From a methanotrophic endosymbiont of Bathymodiolus puteoserpentis (Logatchev) (lineage in GTDB: Bacteria; Pseudomonadota; Gammaproteobacteria; Methylococcales; Methylomonadaceae), in the NCBI RefSeq assembly GCF_900128525.1, contig NZ_FQTQ01000134.1, positions 20,219 through 84,218 on the forward strand: DNA of 64,000 bases, written 5' to 3'. Under the pieces are notes generated by a model. That model saw only the letters and a program-made list of their open reading frames with translations, had not been told where the DNA came from and searched no databases. Made by a program: the position numbers and the translations under genes. This document shows positions 46,801 to 55,061 of this stretch, piece after piece. Position 1 is the stretch's first letter; the number at the start of each line of letters is the position of its first letter.

Positions 46801-47805
46801 ATGAAAAAAATAATCGCTAAATGGTTAAATGAAATTTGGTATAAAGATCACTTTGTTGGGACTTGGTTTTCTGGTTTTGCATTCCTTTATATTGATATAG
46901 CCAAGTTGAGACGCAAGCTCTATCAAAAAGGTTATAAAAAGGTGACTAAATTACCTGTTCCGGTCATTATTGTCGGTAATATTACCGTTGGTGGTACAGG
47001 TAAAACACCACTAGTCATTTATTTGGTAGAAAAACTAAAAGCTGAGGGTTTTAAGCCGGGTGTTATTAGTCGAGGGTATGGTGGACAAGCAGAAGCATGG
47101 CCGCAGCAAGTCACTGCCAATAGTGAGGTAAGTTTAATTGGTGATGAACCTTTGTTAATTGCGCAACAGGCAAATTGTCCTGTTGCAGTAGGTCCAATAA
47201 GAGCAGACGCGGCTAAGTTATTATTAGATAACAATGATTGCGATGTTATTATTTCCGATGATGGCCTACAACATTATGCTTTGCACCGAGATATAGAGAT
47301 TTGTGTTATTGATGGCATACGACGTTTTGGTAATAATTTCTATTTACCAGCTGGGCCATTACGTGAACCACAAGAACGCTTAAAGGAAGTGGACTTTGTT
47401 GTTTGTAACGGTGGAGAGCCTGAAGAGGGCGAGATTTTAATGCGCCTAGAAGGGACTTTTGCTATTAATATGCAAACTAAGGAGCGTAAACCTTTAGCTG
47501 AGTTTAAAGCGCAAAAAGAAGTTCATGCGCTGGCGGGAATTGGTCATCCTCAGGGCTTTTTTGATTTATTGGCACAAGCAGGTATTGAGCCTGTCACACA
47601 TAGTTTTCCTGATCATTATGCTTATGCAGCGAAAGATATACAGTTTAAAGGCGCACAAGCAATATTAATGACCGAAAAAGATGCAGTTAAATGTGTAGAT
47701 ATTGCAACAGAGCAACACTGGTATGTGCCGGTACAAGCAAAATTGGAGTCGGGGTTTACTAATAACCTGATTACTTTATTACGTAAGGTGCAGGGCAGAC
47801 TTTAG
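46801..47805 (+). CDS. lpxK: Tetraacyldisaccharide 4'-kinase
   Basis: LpxK phosphorylates the 4' position of tetraacyldisaccharide 1-phosphate to make lipid IVA, the substrate of WaaA. The 334-residue protein has an N-terminal helix region and the P-loop NITVGGTGKTPLV near residues 60-72. VISRGYGG, DEPLLIAQQ, DDGLQHYALHRDIEI with the catalytic acid residues, and LPAGPLREP follow. The last codons overlap a small GCAGAC/GTCTGC hairpin repeat. Confidence 0.95.
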   Translation: MKKIIAKWLNEIWYKDHFVGTWFSGFAFLYIDIAKLRRKLYQKGYKKVTKLPVPVIIVGNITVGGTGKTPLVIYLVEKLKAEGFKPGVISRGYGGQAEAWPQQVTANSEVSLIGDEPLLIAQQANCPVAVGPIRADAAKLLLDNNDCDVIISDDGLQHYALHRDIEICVIDGIRRFGNNFYLPAGPLREPQERLKEVDFVVCNGGEPEEGEILMRLEGTFAINMQTKERKPLAEFKAQKEVHALAGIGHPQGFFDLLAQAGIEPVTHSFPDHYAYAAKDIQFKGAQAILMTEKDAVKCVDIATEQHWYVPVQAKLESGFTNNLITLLRKVQGRL

Positions 47806-47894
47806 TCTGCTTTTATTCGTTGCAGGTTTACTACCTGTACCACGGCGCGAATAAATTCGAGCCTACAACAGATAAGCTTGTTTATGCTCGTTAC

Positions 47895-48188
47895 TTAGTT
47901 ATAAGACCGACAAGCAATATCATCTATCAGGGTATCTTGGAAGTCATTCATATTGTCAAGAATAGCAACGCCGCGTAGTAGTTCATTATTAGAAATATTA
48001 CGTAGCAATAAATCAGCCTTACTGACACAAAGATTAAGATGTGCAAACGTCTTTTCTGTTAGTGATTCTTTGATGTTTTCTTGTTTTACGGCATAAACGG
48101 CATTATCTTTTAGAATGACAGTATCGCCCGAGTGCGTACTTTCTAAAAACGAGTGCTGAAGAGGGAAGTTATCTATAATATGTAACAT
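47895..48188 (-). CDS. TusB/DsrH family protein (putative sulfur relay)
   Basis: A 97-residue protein that begins MLHIIDNFPLQHSFLESTHSGDTVILKDNAVYAV, the pattern of the DsrH/TusB family: a short hydrophobic strand, a Gly-Asp turn, then VILxxxAVYA. A cysteine occurs in HLNLCVSKADL near residue 54. TusB works with TusC and TusD in 2-thiouridine formation on tRNA, and DsrH in sulfur oxidation. No tusC or tusD gene is seen beside it. The assignment rests on similarity by eye. Confidence 0.6.
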   Translation of the reverse strand: MLHIIDNFPLQHSFLESTHSGDTVILKDNAVYAVKQENIKESLTEKTFAHLNLCVSKADLLLRNISNNELLRGVAILDNMNDFQDTLIDDIACRSYN

Positions 48189-48539
48189 AGGATTGCCTAG
48201 GTCGTCTTTTATAAAAAATCTACATTAAGTAGTCTTTGTAAGTGTATAAAATATAAAGAATTTAAAGTTATAGTAATATACTTTAAAAGAGATGCCAAAT
48301 AGTTTTTGAAAAAATTTTATGTAATAGCTGAAGTTTTATAATTTAAGTAATTGAATTTGTTGTAGCTTATCGTTTTTAATGGGTATTAAAAAAGAGTGAT
48401 GTAGGATGCGCAGAGGAACGAAGCGCATCGTTTATCTGATGCGCTTCCTATCGTCAGCACATCCTACTATGGCCTTAATGTCACAAATACCTGTGTGGAT
48501 AACGAGAAGTTATAATTTGTTGATATAAAGAGATTTTAA
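48189..48539. other. Intergenic region before ubiA
   Basis: A 351-base AT-rich gap between divergent tusB-like and ubiA. It holds a family B repeat at 48401-48505 that takes up most of the ubiA-proximal part, and TTATAATTTG near 48511, a possible -10-like element for ubiA. No gene is seen. Confidence 0.5.
48401..48505 (-). repeat. Family B palindromic repeat, copy 2 (reverse)
   Basis: GTAGGATGCGC to GCACATCCTAC (48401-48467) with inner arms GAAGCGCATCG and GATGCGCTTCC. The flank ATGGCCTTAATGTCACAAAT and ACCTG follows, the reverse complement of the flank seen before copy 1 at 27442. Confidence 0.85.
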
Positions 48540-49415
48540 GTGAATAGAGACGTTATTTTTGATAGGTTGCAGCAGTATTGGTTATTGGCTCGATTTGATA
48601 AGCCCATAGGTATTTTAATTTTATTATGGCCCGCTTTGTGGGCGCTTTGGCTAGCTAGTTCAGGCTCGCCTGATCTATTAGTATTAACCGTGATTTGTTG
48701 TGGTGTAGTATTAATGCGTGCAGCAGGCTGCGTTATTAATGATTATGCAGACAGAGATTTAGATCCGTATGTAGAGCGCACTAAGCTAAGGCCTATTGCA
48801 GCAGGTAAAGTAAAGCCTAAAGAGGCGCTGATTGTATTTGCTATTTTATGTTTAACGGCTTTTGCATTAGTTCTGCTGCTCAATACGTATACTATTCTAC
48901 TGTCTTTTGGTGGTGTTTTTTTGGCAGCAAGCTATCCCTTTATGAAGCGCTATACACAATTACCCCAAGCGTATTTAGGTATTGCTTTTGGCTGGGCTGT
49001 GCCTATGTCTTTTGCTGCGCAAAGTAATGAAATTCCGCTAGTTGCTTGGTTACTATATCTAGCAACAGCGCTTTGGGCCCTAGTCTATGATACGATGTAT
49101 GCGATGGTAGATAAAGAGGATGATTTAAAAATTGGCATAAAATCAACGGCTATTTTATTTGGAGATAAAGAGCGTGAGATTATGGCAGTTTTGCAGATAA
49201 TCATTATGTTATTAATGATCCAAATAGGGCGTTTACAAAATTTATCGTGGATTTATTATGTCACTTTAGTGTGTGCGAGCTTATTTTTTGTTTATCAGCA
49301 AAAATTAATTTTTCACCGCGATAAACAAAGTTGTTTTAAAGCCTTTTTAAATAGTAATTGGTTTGGTCTGACGATTTTTGTTGGTTTAGTCTTAGAGTTT
49401 GCTCTAAAGCCTTAG
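48540..49415 (+). CDS. ubiA: 4-hydroxybenzoate polyprenyltransferase
   Basis: UbiA prenylates 4-hydroxybenzoate in ubiquinone synthesis in the inner membrane. The 291-residue protein has about eight helices and two Asp-rich motifs: NDYADRDLDPYVERTKLRPIAAG near residue 70 and DTMYAMVDKEDDLKIGIKSTA near 200. The start is GTG with AAGAG upstream. Its stop codon TAG is shared with the left edge of a family A repeat. ubiC is not adjacent. Confidence 0.95.
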   Translation: MNRDVIFDRLQQYWLLARFDKPIGILILLWPALWALWLASSGSPDLLVLTVICCGVVLMRAAGCVINDYADRDLDPYVERTKLRPIAAGKVKPKEALIVFAILCLTAFALVLLLNTYTILLSFGGVFLAASYPFMKRYTQLPQAYLGIAFGWAVPMSFAAQSNEIPLVAWLLYLATALWALVYDTMYAMVDKEDDLKIGIKSTAILFGDKEREIMAVLQIIIMLLMIQIGRLQNLSWIYYVTLVCASLFFVYQQKLIFHRDKQSCFKAFLNSNWFGLTIFVGLVLEFALKP

Positions 49416-49516
49416 GAATCGAAATTCAATAATACCCGAAAGCACCGCCAGCCCTTCAAGGACTGGCGGTGCTCCATAACCTAAAGTTTCGGGTTTTATT
49501 TAATGAGCATTCCTTA
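49412..49516 (+). repeat. Family A repeat, intact copy at the ubiA stop codon
   Basis: 105 bp from TTAGGAATCGAAATTCAATA to TTTAATGAGCATTCCTTA, with TTA at both ends. The central hairpin arms read CACCGCCAGCCCTT and AAGGACTGGCGGTG. Removing it with one TTA leaves CCTTAG, so ubiA would keep its stop: the element inserted at the stop codon without harm. Confidence 0.88.
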
Positions 49517-49551
49517 GTTGTTCTCAGTATTTTAAAATAGTGGTCACGTTG

Positions 49552-50136
49552 TTAATGAACATGTGGTATTTCACAGCTATCAGTATAAATAAGTAAAGCA
49601 TCAGTATCAGGTGTTACATCAATGACTAGTGATGATTTTGCTTCAAATACTTGAATATCATTAGCGATTAAATCGCTAAATAACACAGCGAATGATTTCG
49701 CTTGCTGTTCTTGCTTATGATTGGTATTGGAGCTATTTGTCGCTATTTTAAAATCAAAATGATTCACCGCTTGTTGTAATGCATGCATGGAAAAATTTTG
49801 AATACTTAATGCAAAATCTGCAAAGACTTCAGAGCCTTGCGTTTGTTTAATACGCTTAATATCATCTAAATTTGCGTAAAGTTTAAATAAGCCAAAAGCA
49901 CCTTGCTGCGTATTTTTGCAGGCACCACCTTCCATAATCCTAACGAGCTGTAAAGATTTCCCCATTTTCAGTTTTGATAAACCAAATGTGTCGAGTAGCT
50001 CCTTCTGCACCAGAGGGTCAATTGAGGATCTTGGTGCTATTGATTCAATATCACTAGAGATTGGTTGGGTTATAGAGCTTGAACAGGCGCTGAGCAAAGG
50101 CAATAAAATGCTAAACATGAATTGTAATTTATGCAT
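49552..50136 (-). CDS. Putative lipoprotein of unknown function
   Basis: A 194-residue protein with signal MHKLQFMFSILLPLLSACSSS and lipobox LSAC (Cys18), predicting an outer or inner membrane lipoprotein. The mature part has no family recognisable by eye. It includes DPLVQKELLDTFGLSKLKMGKS, GGACKNTQQGAFGLFKLYAN and a C-terminal TDSCEIPHVH. Two cysteines (in GACK and DSCE) could form a disulfide. It is convergent with ubiA across the repeat. Confidence 0.65.
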   Translation of the reverse strand: MHKLQFMFSILLPLLSACSSSITQPISSDIESIAPRSSIDPLVQKELLDTFGLSKLKMGKSLQLVRIMEGGACKNTQQGAFGLFKLYANLDDIKRIKQTQGSEVFADFALSIQNFSMHALQQAVNHFDFKIATNSSNTNHKQEQQAKSFAVLFSDLIANDIQVFEAKSSLVIDVTPDTDALLIYTDSCEIPHVH

Positions 50137-50184
50137 AAGCTGTTATAAGATTTTGTAATTCTTAACTATATTAAATGCGTAGTG

Positions 50185-50232
50185 GCTTTACAAGTTGTTA
50201 TTTTACTGTAGGAAAATAACAATTTGTAAAGC
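50185..50232. repeat. Long hairpin downstream of the lexA unit
   Basis: GCTTTACAAGTTGTTATTTT (50185-50204) pairs with AAAATAACAATTTGTAAAGC (50213-50232) over 20 bases with one GU pair and an eight-base loop. No T run follows on either strand. It lies about 40 bases after the small membrane protein gene and may stabilise or end the lexA transcript. Confidence 0.7.
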
Positions 50233-50274
50233 ACTTATTAGTGTTCTTGAGTTTAACCAAGTTTAGCTATAAGC

Positions 50275-50430
50275 TCACCAAACAACTCCAATCGCTAAAA
50301 TAACCAGGATAAAAACAAAACTAGCGACATCATCAGCTATTTGTTTAATGCCTTGGTATTGCTCACCCATTATCATTTGAATACGGTTAGTGACTTGATC
50401 TTGCATATGGATTTTTTGTTGCATGGACAT
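50275..50430 (-). CDS. 51-residue tail-anchored membrane protein downstream of lexA
   Basis: A small gene whose ATG (complement of 50428-50430) lies four bases after the lexA stop and has AGGAGA right in front of it. The product is a mainly polar N-terminal part rich in Gln and Met (MSMQQKIHMQDQVTNRIQM, then GEQYQGIKQIADD) followed by one C-terminal helix, VASFVFILVILAIGVVW. Co-transcription with lexA makes it a likely DNA-damage-response gene. Small SOS-induced membrane proteins that stop division are known in other bacteria (SidA, YneA), but no homology is claimed. Confidence 0.72.
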   Translation of the reverse strand: MSMQQKIHMQDQVTNRIQMIMGEQYQGIKQIADDVASFVFILVILAIGVVW

Positions 50431-50434
50431 TCTC

Positions 50435-51064
50435 CTAGTGTTTAACATAACTGCGCATTTGTCCAACCAGCACACCTTGTATTTCGACTTGCTCAGGCTT
50501 GAAGTGCATAGCGGACATATTTGAATTAGCGGGGATTAATAAGGTTTCGTGTGGGTACTGCTCAATAAATTTTAGGGTGGCTTCAGCTTTATCGATAAGA
50601 GCAACAACAATTTCACCATTACGTGCAGTGCTGCGCTGCTCAATAACAACCCAGTCACTATCAAAGATACCTTCTTCAATCATAGAGTCACCTTTGACTT
50701 GCAAAATATAGCAGCTATTTTCTGTTTTAATTTGCTCGGGTATCGACATATAACTGATATTTTGTATGGCTTCTATAGGTTTTCCAGCGGCAATATAGCC
50801 AACAAAAGGAAGGCTTCCTGCAGTTTCTTCTATTGCTAAGTAGTTTTTAGCTTTCTCAGTTAAACGCACGCCCTTTTGCTTACGATCAGAGGCTTCAACT
50901 AAGCCCGCTTCGATTAAGGCTTGAATATGTTTATGCAAAGATCCGCGCGAGCTTAAGCCTAAAGCCAGACATACTTCGTTGAGGGTAGGTGGGTATGAAA
51001 ATTTTTGTTGATTGCTCAATAAGAATTCAAAAATTTCTTTTTGTTTACGGGTTAAATCAATCAA
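50435..51064 (-). CDS. lexA: LexA repressor
   Basis: LexA represses SOS genes and cuts itself when RecA is activated. The 209-residue protein has a winged-helix N-domain (LTRKQKEIFEFLLSNQQ, PPTLNEVCLALGLSSRGSLHKHIQALIEAGLVE). It also has the cleavage bond Ala93-Gly94 in YIAAGKP, catalytic Ser127 in KGDSM and Lys165 in ATLK. The start is a TTG with AAGGAG eight bases upstream. The recognition helix (SSRGSLHKHIQ) differs from E. coli LexA, in line with an unusual operator upstream. A small membrane protein follows. Confidence 0.95.
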   Translation of the reverse strand: MIDLTRKQKEIFEFLLSNQQKFSYPPTLNEVCLALGLSSRGSLHKHIQALIEAGLVEASDRKQKGVRLTEKAKNYLAIEETAGSLPFVGYIAAGKPIEAIQNISYMSIPEQIKTENSCYILQVKGDSMIEEGIFDSDWVVIEQRSTARNGEIVVALIDKAEATLKFIEQYPHETLLIPANSNMSAMHFKPEQVEIQGVLVGQMRSYVKH

Positions 51065-51418
51065 TACAGTTCTCCTTTTGTTTTGTTAATCATATCAAGA
51101 GAACAAAAAAAGAACAATGTTTTTATTTTACTGCTTGATGTTATGCAGTAGTGGATTTTAATTTCTATAATTCATCAAAAGAGGCTATAAACGTTTGGTA
51201 GGCGTTTTGTGAAAAAATAGTTTTTTGACCGACGCTACGCAATATCGTTTGATAAAAAGGCAAGGTATTGCTTGTCGATAATAACTGGAATTATGGCTTT
51301 TTCATTTATAATATTGAGATGTGTCATAGAAGCACAAGAAAGTGCAATATTATGATGTGCCAATAGGTGTATCTAATGCCATTCTTAATTGTGTTGTTTG
51401 TATATAAATCAATAAGAT
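51065..51418. other. Divergent region between lexA and sbcC
   Basis: A 354-base AT-rich gap between divergent genes. The lexA-proximal part has a promoter with a GTTC-N7-GTTC operator candidate. The sbcC-proximal part shows no clear promoter or ribosome binding site; AATAAGAT precedes the sbcC ATG. No gene is seen. Confidence 0.5.
51089..51117 (-). promoter_or_regulatory. lexA promoter with GTTC-N7-GTTC operator candidate
   Basis: On the lexA strand TTGTTC (-35, 51112-51117) and TATGAT (-10, 51089-51094) are 17 bases apart. The direct repeat GTTC-N7-GTTC (51101-51115) covers the -35 and the spacer. This form is the known alphaproteobacterial SOS box, not the CTGT-N8-ACAG of E. coli. Autoregulation by LexA is inferred. 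Confidence 0.55.
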
Positions 51419-54400
51419 ATGAAAATACTAAACGTTTATTTTAAAAATATTAATTCGCTTGAGGGTGAAAATCGGATTGATTTTGATAAAGCGCCGATTG
51501 TTGATGCGGGTGTGTTTGCTATTACTGGGCCGAATGGTTCAGGGAAAACCAGTATCTTAGATGCGATTACTTTGGCTTTGTATGGGGAGACATTTCGTTT
51601 TCCTAAACCGGCTGAAAATGTGATGACTAACAATACGGCGGGATGTTTTGCGCAGGTCGAATTTGTTATTGATGGTGAAAAATATCGTTCAAGTTGGCAG
51701 GTAAAACGCGCTAATGCGCAAGCTGATGGTGAGTTAATGCCTGTAGAAATGCGCTTGACGCGAGTGAATGATGAAGAGCACATATTAGCTAGTGAGTCGC
51801 ATAAAGTGTTGGCCCAGAATACTGAATTGACGGGAATGGATTTTCGCCGTTTTACACGTTCTATTATGTTAGCGCAAGGTGATTTTGCGGCTTTTTTAAA
51901 GGCTTTAGATGTTGAGCGCTTAGATATTTTAGAGCGTATTATTAATAAAGATATTTATGCAGATTATAAACTTGATGCGGAAGCAGCAACAGAGCAGGCA
52001 CAAAAAAAGCTAGTTGAATTACAAACGCGTTTAGCTGATATTGCGTTGATGAATGATGAGCAGTTGCAAGTGGCTGAGTTAGATTTGGCGGATCAAAAGC
52101 TGTCATTTTCTGAATTAAAGCAGGAAAAGACCAATTTATTGCAATTGCAAGCGAGTTTGCAAAACTTACAGGAACTTGAGCAGCGCATTGCGCAGTTAGA
52201 AAAAGATCATGCAAATGAACAGCAGCAGATAGCTTCGGCTAAGGCAGATTTAGCGACTATTGCTAAATCTCAGGATGTTTTATCATTTGGAGATGTACTA
52301 CATAAGGTTGCTGAAAAAAAAGCGGCTGTTGAGCAGTTAGGCGAGGAAAGTAGGAAAAAACAAGTATCGCTGCAAAAAATTCAAGAGCAGTTATCGCAGG
52401 CTGATGTGGATGAAAGTTATTTTGCTAGTTTGCCACGTCAAGATACACAAGTTCAACAGCAAGCACTAGACGCGCTACAAGGGCAATTAACACAAACGGT
52501 AGCGGATAGGCAGTCTGAAGTTGCGCTTAAAGAGACTTTGGAAGCGCAATTACCAGAAAAGCAACAAACTTTAGCAACGGTTGAGGCGTGGCTTACTGAG
52601 CATAAAAAAGACCATTTTCTTGTGGAAAATATGCCTGAATTGGGGCGTTTAAGAACGTTACGTCAACGCAGTCAGGATATGCAAAAGGCGATGAAGCGTT
52701 TTAATAAAACACATCAAAATGCTTCTGCTGCATCAACTAAGAATCAAGCGAGTATGCGTGCGCTGGAAAAAGAAATAGAAGGTTCTAAAAAGGCATTGGC
52801 GGCCTTGAATGAGGAATTGGAATTTATTGCAGATGGTCATAGTCTTGATGAGATGATGGCATTGCGGGTAGAACAAAAACAGCGTGTAGCAGATTTTATT
52901 GAGTTGTTAAGTTTGGCAAAGGTGCATAAGCGCTTTGTTAACAAAGCGCTTTCTAAGCGTTTTGCGGATTTAGATGCAGCGCAATTGAATGACCAGTTAC
53001 AGGCTAAAAATGACCAAATTGAATCAGCACAAATTATTCACGGCATCTTAGAGAAAGCAGTTTACCGAGAGGAGTTAACTTTACGCTTAGCTGCTGATAG
53101 AGCAAAGTTGGAAGATAAAGTTCCTTGCCCTTTATGTGGTTCTGAAGAGCATCCTTATGTAAGGAAATTTCCTGTTATCAATGATTCTAAAGCTGCCTTG
53201 GCTGAGCAGGCTAGGTTAGTACGATCATTGCAAGCAGAAAAGAAGAAAATTAACCAACAACTGATTGCTTATAATAAAGTTATCAATGGTAATACTGAGC
53301 ATACTGAACGAATTAATAGGGTTCGAGCAGAGTGGTTAACTTTATGTGCTCGTCTTAATGCGGTAAGCGATGAGCTAGAGATTAATAGCTTTCGAGTGAT
53401 GAAGCGACGTATAAAAGCAGAAAAGCAAGAGTTAAAAGAAATTAATGTACTAATAAAACGTTTTCAGTCAAAAAAGAAAGAAATTGCTAAGCAGGAAGTT
53501 TTTTCGATTAAAAAACAAGCGGCACTGGATAAGTTAAAAACTAAGCAACAAATGTTAGATGAGAGTGGTCAAGGACGTCCACATGAGATGGTAATATTAG
53601 AGACCGAATTGGCAGAAAATATGCAAGAGGAAAGTGCGTTAACGAAGTTGGTTAGCTCGCAGTTACAGGAAGTTGATGAAAAGTTACCTAAATTAGGTAA
53701 AGAAAATGCTTTGTATGATGTGTTAAGTAAGCGTAGGCAGGATTATCAGGGGTATAGTATGCGCCAGAATTCTTTGGCTGCAGAAATAAAGCAGATTACT
53801 GAGAAAGTTAGCCTGTGCCAGAAAAATATTCAGCATTATGATGAAAAATTGCAGGCATTGGATGCGCAAATTAATGAGCAGCAGTTGGCGCAGTTGTATT
53901 TTTCTGTGCAAGATCAGCAGGCTGAGTTAGCGAAGTTGAAGACTGCTAATAACAAGCTATTAGCAGAGCTCAATGCGCAAAGTGATGAGCTGGCATTGCA
54001 GTTACAAAATTCTCCTTATGAGTCTTTAGAGCAAGTTCAGGTGTTACTTGATTTGTCGGAGCGTCAGGGTGAAATTCAATCATTATTTGATCGTTTGCAG
54101 CAAAACTTGGTTAAATATCCCGCTGAGTTTGAGGCGCTTGATAAACAGCAAAGCGCAGAGCGAGCACATATTCCTGCGACAGAAACTTTGGAAAGTACGG
54201 TTATACAGTTAAGGGATAAGGCGGTAAAAATGGAGATTATTGCCCAAGAAATTGCGACTTTAGAAAAGCAGTTAGGTGAACAACAGCAATTGAAACAAAA
54301 TAATGCACAATTATTGCAGGCGATTGAGCAGCAGGAAATAGCCTTAAAACAAGCACAAGGTGAGTTAGATAGGATGAATGCTGAGCCTGAAAATATTTTT

Positions 54401-54892
54401 AGGCGCCGAGTGCAAGCAGGTGTTACTGCTAAATTGTTAAGCTCTGCAAATAGCTTTCTAGATAAAATTGGTGGGCGATATCATGTGTCTAGTACGACTA
54501 GCGATGCTGGCTTAGCATTAGAGATTATCGATACTAAGCAGCAAGGTATAAGACGTGCAGTGAGTTCTTTGTCGGGTGGCGAGACTTTTGTGGTCAGTTT
54601 GGCTATGGCTTTGGGTTTATCTGAAGCTGCAAATAATGGGCGAGCGATTGATTCTTTATTTATTGATGAAGGGTTTGGTAATTTAGATGCGAAAACACTT
54701 TATACAGTGGTTACGACATTAAAAAGTTTAAAAGCACAGGGCAAAACGGTGGGCATTATTTCTCATATTGATGGGATAAGACAACAAATCCCTACACAGG
54801 CAGAGATGATTAGGCAAGAGAATGGTGTGTATAAGGTGGTAGTACACGGCGCAGTGGTGGAAACAACTGAGTTGGTTGGCAATGTTGCTTAA
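51419..54892 (+). CDS. sbcC: SbcC/Rad50-type ATPase of the SbcCD nuclease
   Basis: SbcC is the SMC-like ATPase that works with the SbcD nuclease on hairpins and DNA ends. The 1157-residue protein has Walker A GPNGSGKTS at residues 37-45, a first coiled coil, a zinc hook CPLC near residue 570, a second coiled coil, signature SLSGGETF near 1051 and Walker B DSLFIDEGFGNLD. The coil arms are rich in Gln, Leu and Lys. sbcD normally lies just upstream; here the neighbour is divergent lexA and no sbcD is in the window. Confidence 0.93.
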   Translation: MKILNVYFKNINSLEGENRIDFDKAPIVDAGVFAITGPNGSGKTSILDAITLALYGETFRFPKPAENVMTNNTAGCFAQVEFVIDGEKYRSSWQVKRANAQADGELMPVEMRLTRVNDEEHILASESHKVLAQNTELTGMDFRRFTRSIMLAQGDFAAFLKALDVERLDILERIINKDIYADYKLDAEAATEQAQKKLVELQTRLADIALMNDEQLQVAELDLADQKLSFSELKQEKTNLLQLQASLQNLQELEQRIAQLEKDHANEQQQIASAKADLATIAKSQDVLSFGDVLHKVAEKKAAVEQLGEESRKKQVSLQKIQEQLSQADVDESYFASLPRQDTQVQQQALDALQGQLTQTVADRQSEVALKETLEAQLPEKQQTLATVEAWLTEHKKDHFLVENMPELGRLRTLRQRSQDMQKAMKRFNKTHQNASAASTKNQASMRALEKEIEGSKKALAALNEELEFIADGHSLDEMMALRVEQKQRVADFIELLSLAKVHKRFVNKALSKRFADLDAAQLNDQLQAKNDQIESAQIIHGILEKAVYREELTLRLAADRAKLEDKVPCPLCGSEEHPYVRKFPVINDSKAALAEQARLVRSLQAEKKKINQQLIAYNKVINGNTEHTERINRVRAEWLTLCARLNAVSDELEINSFRVMKRRIKAEKQELKEINVLIKRFQSKKKEIAKQEVFSIKKQAALDKLKTKQQMLDESGQGRPHEMVILETELAENMQEESALTKLVSSQLQEVDEKLPKLGKENALYDVLSKRRQDYQGYSMRQNSLAAEIKQITEKVSLCQKNIQHYDEKLQALDAQINEQQLAQLYFSVQDQQAELAKLKTANNKLLAELNAQSDELALQLQNSPYESLEQVQVLLDLSERQGEIQSLFDRLQQNLVKYPAEFEALDKQQSAERAHIPATETLESTVIQLRDKAVKMEIIAQEIATLEKQLGEQQQLKQNNAQLLQAIEQQEIALKQAQGELDRMNAEPENIFRRRVQAGVTAKLLSSANSFLDKIGGRYHVSSTTSDAGLALEIIDTKQQGIRRAVSSLSGGETFVVSLAMALGLSEAANNGRAIDSLFIDEGFGNLDAKTLYTVVTTLKSLKAQGKTVGIISHIDGIRQQIPTQAEMIRQENGVYKVVVHGAVVETTELVGNVA

Positions 54893-54953
54893 GGTATAGG
54901 AAAGGTTGGAAAGCAGATTTTTGAGTGGGAAAATAGCGGGTTTCAGGCGAAAA

Positions 54954-55037
54954 ATTCACTAATGTCCGTAAGCACTGCCAGTCTTTCAAGATCTGTCAGT
55001 GCTGTATGATCTAAAGTTTTGAGTATTCTTAAATCCT
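54954..55037 (+). repeat. Family A repeat, degenerate copy after sbcC
   Basis: Contains CGTAAGCACTGCCAGTCTTT and GATCTGTCAGTGCTGTATGA, a hairpin like the others, and CTAAAGTTTTGAG. The outer ends are eroded (AATTCACTAATG left, TTAAATCCTTCG right). It may serve as the terminator between sbcC and the convergent next gene. Confidence 0.65.
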
Positions 55038-55061
55038 TCGTAGTGTAACTTTTTTAAACGA

